NCBI GenBank assembly: GCA_027296045.1
Contig: JAPUJS010000204.1
Span: 1 to 10,002, forward strand
From: a bacterium
Lineage (GTDB): Bacteria > Latescibacterota > UBA2968
DNA length: 10,002 nt
Direction of reading: 5' to 3'
The notes below the pieces were generated by a model. That model was not told the DNA's origin, made no database searches, and saw nothing but the letters and a program-made list of their open reading frames with translations. Both the position numbers and the translations under genes were made by a program. Below are positions 1 to 5,879 of the stretch, piece by piece (within the stretch, counting starts at the first letter, position 1; every line of letters begins with the position of its first letter).

Positions 1-21
1 ATCACTCGCCAACACAAACCC

Positions 22-55
22 AAAAAAAGAGTCAGGAACCCAATGTCCCTGACTC
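22..55 (-). terminator. Intrinsic terminator of the dapA-pckA-dapB operon
   Basis: Read on the minus strand, a perfect 8-bp stem (GAGTCAGG/CCTGACTC, arms at 48-55 and 29-36) closes an 11-nt loop and is followed at once by seven T (22-28). This is a textbook Rho-independent terminator, about 70 nt past the dapB stop codon, and it closes the operon. A second hairpin (GGACGC/GCGTCC, 64-69 with 80-85, 10-nt loop) lies between dapB and the terminator. It has no T-run and could serve as a 3'-end stabiliser. Confidence 0.93.
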
Positions 56-125
56 CTGATTATGGACGCCCTTGCAAACGCGTCCTGTAAGACGCCGTGC
101 GTAGTCTGGACAAATAAGATAGCTT

Positions 126-932
126 CTAACCTAAACCCAACACATCGTTCATAGTATACATCCCCGGATCGGCGTCGACCACAAAGCGAACCGATCGCAT
201 CGCCCCCATTGCAAACGTGTCCCGGCTTTGCGCCCGGTGAACCAGTTGAACCGTTTCGCCAATCCCCCCAAACGTCACCGTATGTTCCCCCACAAGATCC
301 CCCGCCCGGATCGCGTGTATCCCAATCTCTTCTCGGGTCCGTGCCCCCGTATCCCCATGCCGGCCATACACGCCCACCTCGTCCAAATTTCGATCCAGCC
401 CGGCTGCCGCCGCCCTGGCAAGAGCCAGAGCCGTACCGCTGGGCGCATCGGTTTTAAACCGATGGTGTGCCTCCACAATCTCCACATCGTATTCATATCC
501 CAAAATACGAGCCGCCTCTTCCACAAGACGGGTCAACACAGTGACACCCACACTGAAGTTTGGCACATACACGCAGGCCACATCCGACAATGCCTCGGCC
601 ATCGCCGCTTCTTGTTCGGAGGACAAACCCGTTGTGCCCACCACCATCGGCTTTCCGGCGGCACCGGCAATCTTCGCTGCGTCAACCGTTGGATCGGGAG
701 GCGCCGTAAAAGCCACCACCACATCTGCACTTCCAATCACTGTTTCCAGATTGTCCACCACATGAACCCCCAGATGCGAGGTTCCAATCAGCTCCCCGAT
801 ATCCCGTCCAATATCCGGATTTCCAGCATACTCCACCCCCCCCGAAAGGTCCAGCCCATCCCCTTCCAGCGTCAAATGGGCAATCCGTCCGCCCATTCGC
901 CCCGCAACACCACAAACAACCACACGAATCAT
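126..932 (-). CDS. dapB: 4-hydroxy-tetrahydrodipicolinate reductase DapB
   Basis: This cytosolic enzyme performs the NAD(P)H-dependent reduction of the DapA product to tetrahydrodipicolinate, in the diaminopimelate/lysine pathway. The protein has 268 residues, the usual family length. The N-terminal Rossmann domain begins with the dinucleotide-binding GVAGRMG (residues 8-14) and includes VVGTTG (97-102) and PNFSVGV (124-130). The catalytic/substrate signature EAHHRFKTDAPSGTA (154-168) carries the His pair H156/H157 and the lysine K160 of the family. The C-terminal IG...R.GD.VGEH pattern and the GA..S/A ending are also present. The ATG at 932 is chosen because GGAGG lies 7 nt upstream. The gene is third in the operon, 90 nt after pckA; a candidate promoter of its own lies in that gap. 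It ends with TAG. No damage is seen. Confidence 0.98.
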   Translation of the reverse strand: MIRVVVCGVAGRMGGRIAHLTLEGDGLDLSGGVEYAGNPDIGRDIGELIGTSHLGVHVVDNLETVIGSADVVVAFTAPPDPTVDAAKIAGAAGKPMVVGTTGLSSEQEAAMAEALSDVACVYVPNFSVGVTVLTRLVEEAARILGYEYDVEIVEAHHRFKTDAPSGTALALARAAAAGLDRNLDEVGVYGRHGDTGARTREEIGIHAIRAGDLVGEHTVTFGGIGETVQLVHRAQSRDTFAMGAMRSVRFVVDADPGMYTMNDVLGLG

Positions 933-950
933 AAAACCGCCTCCATATAT

Positions 951-979
951 ACGATAGAAAAGAGGTCCCGACAGGTCAA
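951..979 (-). promoter_or_regulatory. Candidate internal promoter for dapB
   Basis: In the pckA-dapB gap the minus strand carries TTGACC (974-979), a 17-nt spacer and TATCGT (951-956), matching the sigma-70 boxes 5/6 and 4/6. Transcription would start about 10 nt before the dapB ribosome-binding site. If real, it would let dapB be made independently of the lysine riboswitch. The evidence is only sequence match and position. A 5-bp hairpin (988-992 with 999-1003) precedes it but has no T-run, so it is not a convincing terminator for pckA. Confidence 0.35.
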
Positions 980-1022
980 ACCGACTGCCGACTCTTCCGT
1001 CGGATAAATCCGTCCCGAGCCC

Positions 1023-2630
1023 CTACACCCGGGGTCCAGCTGCCCGGACCCCTTCGGAGGAATCAGCTTCAAATGCCTTGAAATTTTCGCGAAACATGCC
1101 TGCCAATTTGCTGGCCGTCCGATCATAGGCGTCCTTATCTTGCCAGGTATTTCGGGGCATGAGCACCTCAGACGGCACATCCGGACAGGACGTGGGCACC
1201 CCAACCCCAAAAACCGGATCTTCTTCGATAGGCACCGATTCGAGTTTTCCAGACAAAGCAGCCCGAACCATCGCCCGGGTATACCCGATTTTCATCCGTT
1301 TCCCAACCCCATAGGGGCCACCCGTCCAACCCGTATTGACCAGCCAGCACCGGGATTGAAACATTTCCAGTTTTTCACCCAGCATTTTCGAATAAACCGT
1401 GGGAGGCAATGGCAAAAACGGCGCACCGAAACAGGCGCTGAACGTTGCCTCAGGTTCGGTAACCCCTTTTTCCGTGCCGGCAACTTTAGCGGTATATCCC
1501 GACAAAAAATGATACCGCGCCTGCTCGGGCGTTAACCGGGAAATCGGCGGCAGCACCCCAAATGCATCGGCCGTAAGCAAGATCACATTTTTCGGATGCC
1601 CCCCCATCCCCGAAGGCACGAAATTTTCCAAATGGGTAATAGGATAGGCCGCACGCGTATTTTCGGTCAGCGACTCATCGTCGAGATCCAAACGCCGGGT
1701 CTGGGTATCCATCACAACATTTTCCAGAATGGTGCCAAATTTTCGGGTAGCTTCATAAATCTCGGGTTCGCCCTCCTCCGACAGCCGGATGGCCTTCGCA
1801 TAGCACCCACCCTCAAAATTAAACACCCCCCGATCGCTCCAGCCATGTTCGTCGTCGCCAATCAGCGGCCGATCCGGATCGGTAGACAACGACGTCTTTC
1901 CAGTTCCCGAAAGCCCAAAAAAGAGCGCCACATCGCCATCGGGTCCCACATTGGCAGAACAGTGCATGGGAAACACGTTCTGTTTGGGCAGGAGATAGTT
2001 CATAATCGTAAACACCGATTTCTTGATCTCTCCCGCATAGCGAGTCCCTGCAATAAGCACCAGGCGCTTTTCAAAACTCACCAGAATCGCACACTCCGAA
2101 TAGGTGCCATCAATATCGGGATTGGCCAGCATATGAGGTACATGGATCACCGTAAATTCCGGTTTGTGTCTGGCCAGCCGATCCGGGTCCAGTTCTCGGA
2201 TAAATATGTTTCGCGCAAACAAATTTTGCCAGGCCGTTTCGGTGATCACCCGAATGGGCAACCGGTATTCCGGATCGGTTCCGGTATAACAGTCCTGCAC
2301 AAAAATATCTTTGCCCTGGAGATAGGCCAGCATGCGGTGGTAAAAGGCATCAAAACGATCCGGATCAAACGGCCGATTCACCTCTCCCCACCAGACCTCA
2401 TCGGCCGTTTGGGAGTCTTTCACGATAAATTTGTCGTTGGGCGAACGACCCGTGTGATGTCCGGTCTCCACCACCAGGGGTCCCAGGTGGGCAACCAGCC
2501 CTTCTTGCCGCTGCACGAAGGCCTCATACAATGCAGGCGTCCGCATATTCCAGAAAACATGGTTCACATCCTGAAGACCGTGGTTCTCGACCCCATACTG
2601 ACTTTTCCCTGTACTGCTAGCTTCAAACAT
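1023..2630 (-). CDS. pckA: Phosphoenolpyruvate carboxykinase (ATP) PckA
   Basis: This is a cytosolic enzyme interconverting oxaloacetate + ATP and PEP + CO2 + ADP. The 535-residue product matches the ATP-dependent family in length. Visible motifs in order: TGRSPNDK (60-67, substrate-binding arginine), AGTRYAGEIKKS (194-205, arginine and metal/substrate lysine), the kinase P-loop GLSGTGKTSL (239-248), the metal-binding DDEHGW (259-264) and ENTRAAYP (323-330). The start is the ATG at 2630. AAGGAG sits 5 nt upstream and overlaps the dapA stop codon, so the two genes are probably translationally coupled. A GTG two codons earlier (2636) is less well spaced. The gene lies between dapA and dapB in a lysine-riboswitch operon, an unusual place for a gluconeogenic enzyme. 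That suggests a role in supplying oxaloacetate for aspartate-family synthesis, or balancing PEP and oxaloacetate. The direction of the reaction in vivo is inference. Confidence 0.98.
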   Translation of the reverse strand: MFEASSTGKSQYGVENHGLQDVNHVFWNMRTPALYEAFVQRQEGLVAHLGPLVVETGHHTGRSPNDKFIVKDSQTADEVWWGEVNRPFDPDRFDAFYHRMLAYLQGKDIFVQDCYTGTDPEYRLPIRVITETAWQNLFARNIFIRELDPDRLARHKPEFTVIHVPHMLANPDIDGTYSECAILVSFEKRLVLIAGTRYAGEIKKSVFTIMNYLLPKQNVFPMHCSANVGPDGDVALFFGLSGTGKTSLSTDPDRPLIGDDEHGWSDRGVFNFEGGCYAKAIRLSEEGEPEIYEATRKFGTILENVVMDTQTRRLDLDDESLTENTRAAYPITHLENFVPSGMGGHPKNVILLTADAFGVLPPISRLTPEQARYHFLSGYTAKVAGTEKGVTEPEATFSACFGAPFLPLPPTVYSKMLGEKLEMFQSRCWLVNTGWTGGPYGVGKRMKIGYTRAMVRAALSGKLESVPIEEDPVFGVGVPTSCPDVPSEVLMPRNTWQDKDAYDRTASKLAGMFRENFKAFEADSSEGVRAAGPRV

Positions 2631-2639
2631 GAACACTCC

Positions 2640-3680
2640 TTAATCCGAATACGCCAACCCCTCCAGGGTGGCAGCATCGTTCAATCGCGCGTCAATATCA
2701 ACGTTAAAAAATGAAGCGATTGGGGCAAAAATTTCAGGATCATTCTCCTGAACCGTACGGGCATTCTCCAACACTTGCGCCAGTCCCGCCCGGTTCATCT
2801 TGCCCAATGGCTGTCGACACGGCCCGGCCGGCATGCCCAAAATATTCATCAGCGTCTTGACAGGAAGCGGGTTCCGCGCCTTTACCGTAGTCGTGCCAAA
2901 AGGCGTTCCTTCTTCCGAAAGAACCCCCACCATCCCGAACAAAGGCTTCAACGCCTGGCGCAGCCGATCTGCCTCATCCATATTGCCATTATTAGTTGCC
3001 TGAGTAAACCGCTGCACCGCCCCGGGCACCACATTGGACATCACCGAAATTACCCCCGAAGCCTTGACCCGCTCGTCCGTCATCATATCATATGTCATAT
3101 CGTCGTCGCCGGACAAAATCCGGAAATCGTCTCCACAACATGCACGCGTCCGGGCCATGTTGTCCAGTTCTCCCGTGGCCTCCTTCACCGAGCGCACATT
3201 CTTGAATTCCCGGTGTAGAATTCCCAGATCTTCCGATAACAGCTTCGTACCCGACCGTCCGGGAATCACATAGGGAATCATCTCCATATCCGGAAAAGCC
3301 GCAGCAACGGGCGCAACATATTCCTTTCGGATCTCCAACGAACTCGGACCATTGTAGTAGGGATCCACCAATAAAATAGAATCCGCTCCCAGATGGGCGG
3401 CGTGTTCGGCATTTTTCAGCGTCTTTGCCGTCGAATTACACCCCGCTCCGGCAATCGCACTCCCATGTTCCTTGCATTGGCCGATCACAGACGTGGTGAT
3501 CAAATTGTGTTCTTCCTGTGTCAACGTCGGACTCTCGGCCGTCGTCCCACAAGCCAACACCCCGCTTACTCCCTCCGACACCTGGTAGGCCACCAGTTGC
3601 TCCAGCCCTGCCTGGTCCACTTCTAGATCCGCCGTAAACGGGGTAATCAACGCCGTGTAACACCCCTGTCCTTCAAACAT
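2640..3680 (-). CDS. dapA: 4-hydroxy-tetrahydrodipicolinate synthase DapA (C-terminally extended)
   Basis: This class I aldolase condenses pyruvate with aspartate semialdehyde, the first committed step to diaminopimelate and lysine. The product has 346 residues against about 290-300 usually; the extra length is mainly a C-terminal tail of about 45 residues, plus a short insertion before the PVK motif. Active-site residues of the TIM barrel are all present: GTTAES with T46/T47, PYYN with Y109, YVIPGR with Y137 and the carboxylate-binding R142, and the Schiff-base lysine K166 in VKEATG; SGDD follows at 190-193. The residue after Y137 is V rather than the usual N. The ATG at 3680 is chosen because AGGAGG lies 7 nt upstream. 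The frame stays open far upstream, but that part runs through the riboswitch and is not coding. First gene of the operon; the riboswitch supports the lysine-pathway assignment over other DapA-family aldolases (N-acetylneuraminate lyase, KDG aldolase). Confidence 0.95.
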   Translation of the reverse strand: MFEGQGCYTALITPFTADLEVDQAGLEQLVAYQVSEGVSGVLACGTTAESPTLTQEEHNLITTSVIGQCKEHGSAIAGAGCNSTAKTLKNAEHAAHLGADSILLVDPYYNGPSSLEIRKEYVAPVAAAFPDMEMIPYVIPGRSGTKLLSEDLGILHREFKNVRSVKEATGELDNMARTRACCGDDFRILSGDDDMTYDMMTDERVKASGVISVMSNVVPGAVQRFTQATNNGNMDEADRLRQALKPLFGMVGVLSEEGTPFGTTTVKARNPLPVKTLMNILGMPAGPCRQPLGKMNRAGLAQVLENARTVQENDPEIFAPIASFFNVDIDARLNDAATLEGLAYSD

Positions 3681-3722
3681 AAGGAAACCTCCTGATTGCG
3701 CAGAACCTCCACACACAAACAT

Positions 3723-3763
3723 AAAAAAAGCGCCGGCATCCAGGGGGCAGAGGCATCGCCGGC
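3723..3763 (-). terminator. Attenuator terminator downstream of the lysine riboswitch
   Basis: On the minus strand a GC-rich hairpin (GCCGGC arms at 3758-3763 and 3732-3737, extended by AT pairs around a bulged base) is followed by GC and seven T (3723-3729). It lies 30 nt after the aptamer and about 40 nt before the dapA start. A terminator between promoter and first gene, right behind an L-box aptamer, is the expected expression platform for a transcriptional OFF switch: lysine bound, transcription stops. I did not resolve the competing antiterminator pairing. A small hairpin GCAGG/CCTGC lies between aptamer and terminator. Confidence 0.9.
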
Positions 3764-3792
3764 CGCGATTTGTGCAGCAGGGATCCTGCAAA

Positions 3793-3971
3793 GCAAGAGA
3801 GCGCTCCACAGAGGTCCACTCTGTGACAGTCCTGTAGATCTTATCCAAAAGACCAGCCCCGCTCCGAAAACGGACCGGATCGGGACTTCGGCAACCCACC
3901 CCTTTCTCTCGACAATACGGATCCGCATCCTGGTGCCGGATATTGATGGTGGTTCGCGCCTCTACCCTTGC
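3793..3971 (-). ncRNA. Lysine riboswitch (L box) aptamer
   Basis: The minus-strand leader of dapA matches the L-box class in order and spacing. It opens with AGAGGCGCGAAC (3952-3963), close to the AGAGGUGCGAAC core. A P2 pairing AACCACC/GGTGGGTT follows. GCCGAAG is at 3886-3892, then a P4 arm with TCCG/CGGA and GGGGCTGG. GGACTGTCACAGAG (3819-3832) leads into a P5 hairpin, CACAGAG/CTCTGTG around TGGAC, and then GGAGCGCTCTC. The P1 helix is closed by GCAAG (3967-3971) with CTTGC (3793-3797). The length of about 179 nt fits the family (Rfam RF00168). It senses free L-lysine in the nascent transcript and, with the terminator behind it, should switch off dapA, pckA and dapB when lysine is plentiful. 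The identification rests on conserved blocks compared from memory with the Bacillus lysC leader. Confidence 0.95.
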
Positions 3972-3981
3972 GATGGGGCAA

Positions 3982-4010
3982 AATTTACCCAAAGGTCTAT
4001 ACCCTGTCAA
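3982..4010 (-). promoter_or_regulatory. Promoter of the lysine operon
   Basis: The minus strand shows a perfect -35 box TTGACA (4005-4010), a 17-nt spacer and TAAATT (3982-3987; 4/6 match) as -10 box. The predicted start near 3975 falls only a few bases before the P1 helix of the lysine riboswitch, exactly where a riboswitch transcript should begin. This agreement makes the call strong. Confidence 0.88.
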
Positions 4011-4033
4011 GGCTTTAAATCCGCCCCAAAGCA

Positions 4034-4317
4034 TCAACCCAGGATGGCAGCAATCACCTGCTCTGTATTGCTGAAATCTTCGAATAGAAAATCCGGCTCA
4101 ACCGCCGAAAGCTTTTCCCTTGAATACCGTCCCGTTGCCACTCCTATCGCCTTCACGCCCAGATCCTGACCGCACAAAATATCATTGGGTGTATCGCCAA
4201 TCACCACCATATCCTTCCCCTCAAATCACCTCCCGGTCAGATCTTCGGCCGCCCGCTGCGCCAGGAGCGGTGTGGGGTGTGGTTCTGCGGCCCTCTGCGA
4301 TCCCCCTCCGCGATCCT
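4034..4317 (-). pseudogene. 3' remnant of a HAD-family phosphatase gene
   Basis: The last 58 codons before the TGA at 4034-4036 (from the ATG at 4210) encode the C-terminal end of a haloacid-dehalogenase-type hydrolase. The motif VVIGDTPNDI carries the acidic metal-binding pair (motif IV, GDTxxD). It is followed by CGQDLGVKAIGVATG, the stretch typical after that motif, and a normal-looking C-terminus. Directly upstream in the same frame, FEGKD continues the match, then a TGA (4226-4228) interrupts it. Beyond the stop, the same frame gives RAAEDLTGR, as expected for this family. The frame stays open until it enters the Ldh gene, and the nucleophile motif (DxDxT) and cap region are absent. So this is a decayed or deletion-truncated gene abutting the Ldh stop codon, not an active enzyme. 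A 58-residue product from 4210 could be translated but would lack the catalytic core. Confidence 0.8.
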
Positions 4318-5292
4318 TCACGACAACCTCTTCAGTTCTTCCAAAAGCCCTTCCTCCACCTCAATCCCTTCCCGCAACCGCACCTCTCGTTCCCGAAACG
4401 CCCGTTCGCCCGGTATCAAAATTTCCTCCACCCCTTCTGCCTTATCGGCACCTTTAATCCGGTCTACAAATTCTTGAATCCCACCTTGAAACGCCTGCTT
4501 ATCAATAAAGATCGTAGGTTCGATCGCCAGCATAAAGATCCCATAATCCTTTCCCACTTCCGGCACCGGTGCTCCCTGCATCATAATGCCGGATAAAATC
4601 TGCACCATCACGCCCAGTGCATATCCCTTGTGTCCGCCAAAGGGCAAAGCAGACCCTTTCCGGGCCACTTCCGGGTCGGTCGTCAATTTCCCGTCTGGAC
4701 CCAACGCCACCCCTTCGGGAATATCCACACCGTCTTTGATGGCCATCAAAATCTGCCCATTGGTAATCGCCGCGGCCGACATATCCACCAGAATCTGTCC
4801 ACCCGGCGCTGGAAATCCCGCTGCAATCGGATTGGTGCCCAACACGGCTTCCGTCCCACCCCACGGCACAATGCGAGGATAGGTATCGCACATCACCAGC
4901 CCCACCATCCCGGCATCGGCAATCATCGAAGCATAATAGCCCAGCATCCCGCAATGGTTTGTGTGAAATGCCCCCACCACGCCCAGCCCCACCCGATCTG
5001 CTTTGCCCACCACCATTCGGGCACACCGATGTGCCACCAGATAGCCCAGGTTTTCTTGCCCGTCCACCAATGCATAAGCCCCCCCGTCCTTGGCCAGCAT
5101 CATGGCCGATCTTCCACCCCTTGCAAGCCGATCGGCAATTCCGGGCAACCGAATCAACCCATGGGTAGATCGCCCGCGCAGTTCCGCCTCCAACAAAATA
5201 TCCGTCACAATATGCGCATCCCCTTCCACCAGGCCGCTTTCTTCCAAAATGTCTTGGGAAAGGGTTCTCAAATCCTCAAGATGAACCTTCAT
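4318..5292 (-). CDS. Ldh_2-family NAD(P)H-dependent malate/L-lactate-type dehydrogenase
   Basis: This 324-residue protein belongs to the malate/L-lactate dehydrogenase family with the non-Rossmann fold. The family interconverts 2-hydroxy (or cyclic imino) acids and their keto forms, and includes malate, lactate, ureidoglycolate and sulfolactate dehydrogenases and piperideine-2-carboxylate reductase. Signatures in order: RGRSTHGL (40-45, conserved His 44), NHCGMLGYYA (112-121), PWGGTEAVLGTNPIAAGFP (143-161), DMSAAAITNG (170-179), PFGGHKGYALG (217-227) and PGE near the C-terminus. The ATG at 5292 is chosen because AAGG lies 6 nt upstream and the candidate promoter would start the transcript near 5329, which excludes the upstream start at 5337. 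No intrinsic terminator is seen after it; a HAD remnant follows directly. The substrate cannot be read from the sequence, so the gene symbol is left empty. Confidence 0.92.
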   Translation of the reverse strand: MKVHLEDLRTLSQDILEESGLVEGDAHIVTDILLEAELRGRSTHGLIRLPGIADRLARGGRSAMMLAKDGGAYALVDGQENLGYLVAHRCARMVVGKADRVGLGVVGAFHTNHCGMLGYYASMIADAGMVGLVMCDTYPRIVPWGGTEAVLGTNPIAAGFPAPGGQILVDMSAAAITNGQILMAIKDGVDIPEGVALGPDGKLTTDPEVARKGSALPFGGHKGYALGVMVQILSGIMMQGAPVPEVGKDYGIFMLAIEPTIFIDKQAFQGGIQEFVDRIKGADKAEGVEEILIPGERAFREREVRLREGIEVEEGLLEELKRLS

Positions 5293-5335
5293 GTGCATCC
5301 TTACTGTTAGGAATAAGAAGAGCCTTGTTTCCTGC

Positions 5336-5365
5336 AATGTAGTTCCGACGGTTTCGATGTGTCAA
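5336..5365 (-). promoter_or_regulatory. Candidate promoter of the Ldh_2-family gene
   Basis: On the minus strand, a perfect TTGACA (5360-5365), an 18-nt spacer and TACATT (5336-5341; 4/6). The start would lie near 5329, giving a leader of about 37 nt to the chosen start codon. The -35 box forms one arm of the inverted repeat shared with the opposing promoter. Confidence 0.6.
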
Positions 5366-5378
5366 GTGAAAGCTTGAC
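5361..5378. repeat. Inverted repeat between divergent promoters
   Basis: GTCAAG and CTTGAC form a perfect 6-bp inverted repeat around a 6-nt spacer. Each arm contains most of the -35 box of one of the two divergent promoters. It may be a regulator-binding site shared by both directions, or simply the result of two TTGAC boxes placed back to back. Confidence 0.5.
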
Positions 5379-5402
5379 TTTGTGTTCTTACATCCTCATA
5401 TT
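5374..5402 (+). promoter_or_regulatory. Candidate promoter of the small-protein/giant-protein pair
   Basis: TTGACT (5374-5379; 5/6), a 17-nt spacer and CATATT (5397-5402; 4/6) on the plus strand. Transcription would start about 35 nt before the ATG at 5443. An AT-rich stretch follows the -10 box. No other good box pair is seen in this gap for the plus direction. Confidence 0.5.
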
Positions 5403-5442
5403 TTTAAAAATCAACGATCTATATTCTATATCGGGGTATCCT

Positions 5443-5871
5443 ATGCCCAAACGGAAAAAACGCCACCTGCCGGCCAGGCACCAGCAGGCCCTGCAGCGTC
5501 AACAGATGAGCCCGGTCTTATCTGAAACACAAAAGGAAAAGATCCTCGCCCGGTTCAAAAACCTCAAAGGCCTCACCCGCACCTTCGTGTCTGAAATCTT
5601 CTCCCAGGCCCGTAAAGCCCGGGGGCGATTGGACGAAGACGTCTACGGCATCTTGCAGGTCACCATGGACGCCCTCCAGCAAACCAAAGGCAACCCGCCC
5701 CCCCTGGTCTTTGGCGTCAGCCACTACCAGACCGGCGAGGTCGAGCAGGTCGGCTTTATGCCCGAAGGCATGACCGAAATCCCGCCCGGCGGTCGCTTTG
5801 TCACCAATCATCCGGGCCTGCGCCCGCCCGACCTCATTCCGCCCGGCGGTCCTCCCCAACTCAGGGGCTGA
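5443..5871 (+). CDS. Small basic protein of unknown function
   Basis: A 142-residue protein not recognised as any family. The N-terminus is strongly basic (KRKKRH at 3-8) and rich in Gln/Arg. A helical middle with alternating charge (about 25-80) follows, then a short hydrophobic segment (PPPLVFGVSHY, about 85-95). The C-terminus is rich in Pro and Gly with the short motif IPPGG occurring twice. It has no signal peptide and no membrane segment. The ATG at 5443 is preferred over an in-frame GTG at 5359 because the latter lies upstream of the predicted transcription start; a weak GGGG sits 6 nt before the ATG. The basic N-terminus suggests nucleic-acid or ribosome contact, but that is a guess. 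Its stop lies 8 nt before the next start, so the two genes are almost certainly cotranscribed and may work together. Confidence 0.75.
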   Translation: MPKRKKRHLPARHQQALQRQQMSPVLSETQKEKILARFKNLKGLTRTFVSEIFSQARKARGRLDEDVYGILQVTMDALQQTKGNPPPLVFGVSHYQTGEVEQVGFMPEGMTEIPPGGRFVTNHPGLRPPDLIPPGGPPQLRG

Positions 5872-5879
5872 AGTGCAAT

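Noticed and set aside
988..1003. Terminator between pckA and dapB
   Set aside because: Only a 5-bp hairpin without a T-run; dapB most likely continues on the operon transcript.
228..1007. Plus-strand reading frames opposite dapB and pckA
   Set aside because: They are shadows of genes with full active-site motifs on the minus strand; their translations are low-grade His/Pro/Arg-rich sequence.
3807..3825. T-box leader upstream of dapA, suggested by GTGGACC near a terminator
   Set aside because: The bases sit in the loop of a perfect hairpin that is the P5 arm of the L box, and the T-box consensus and specifier stem are absent.
3681..4037. In-frame upstream extension of dapA by about 119 codons
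   Set aside because: It runs through the attenuator, riboswitch and promoter, matches no protein family, and a strong AGGAGG site fixes the start at 3680.
4226..4228. The TGA inside the HAD remnant as a selenocysteine codon
   Set aside because: It falls at a variable, non-catalytic position just before FEGKD, and the front of the gene is missing, so decay is simpler.
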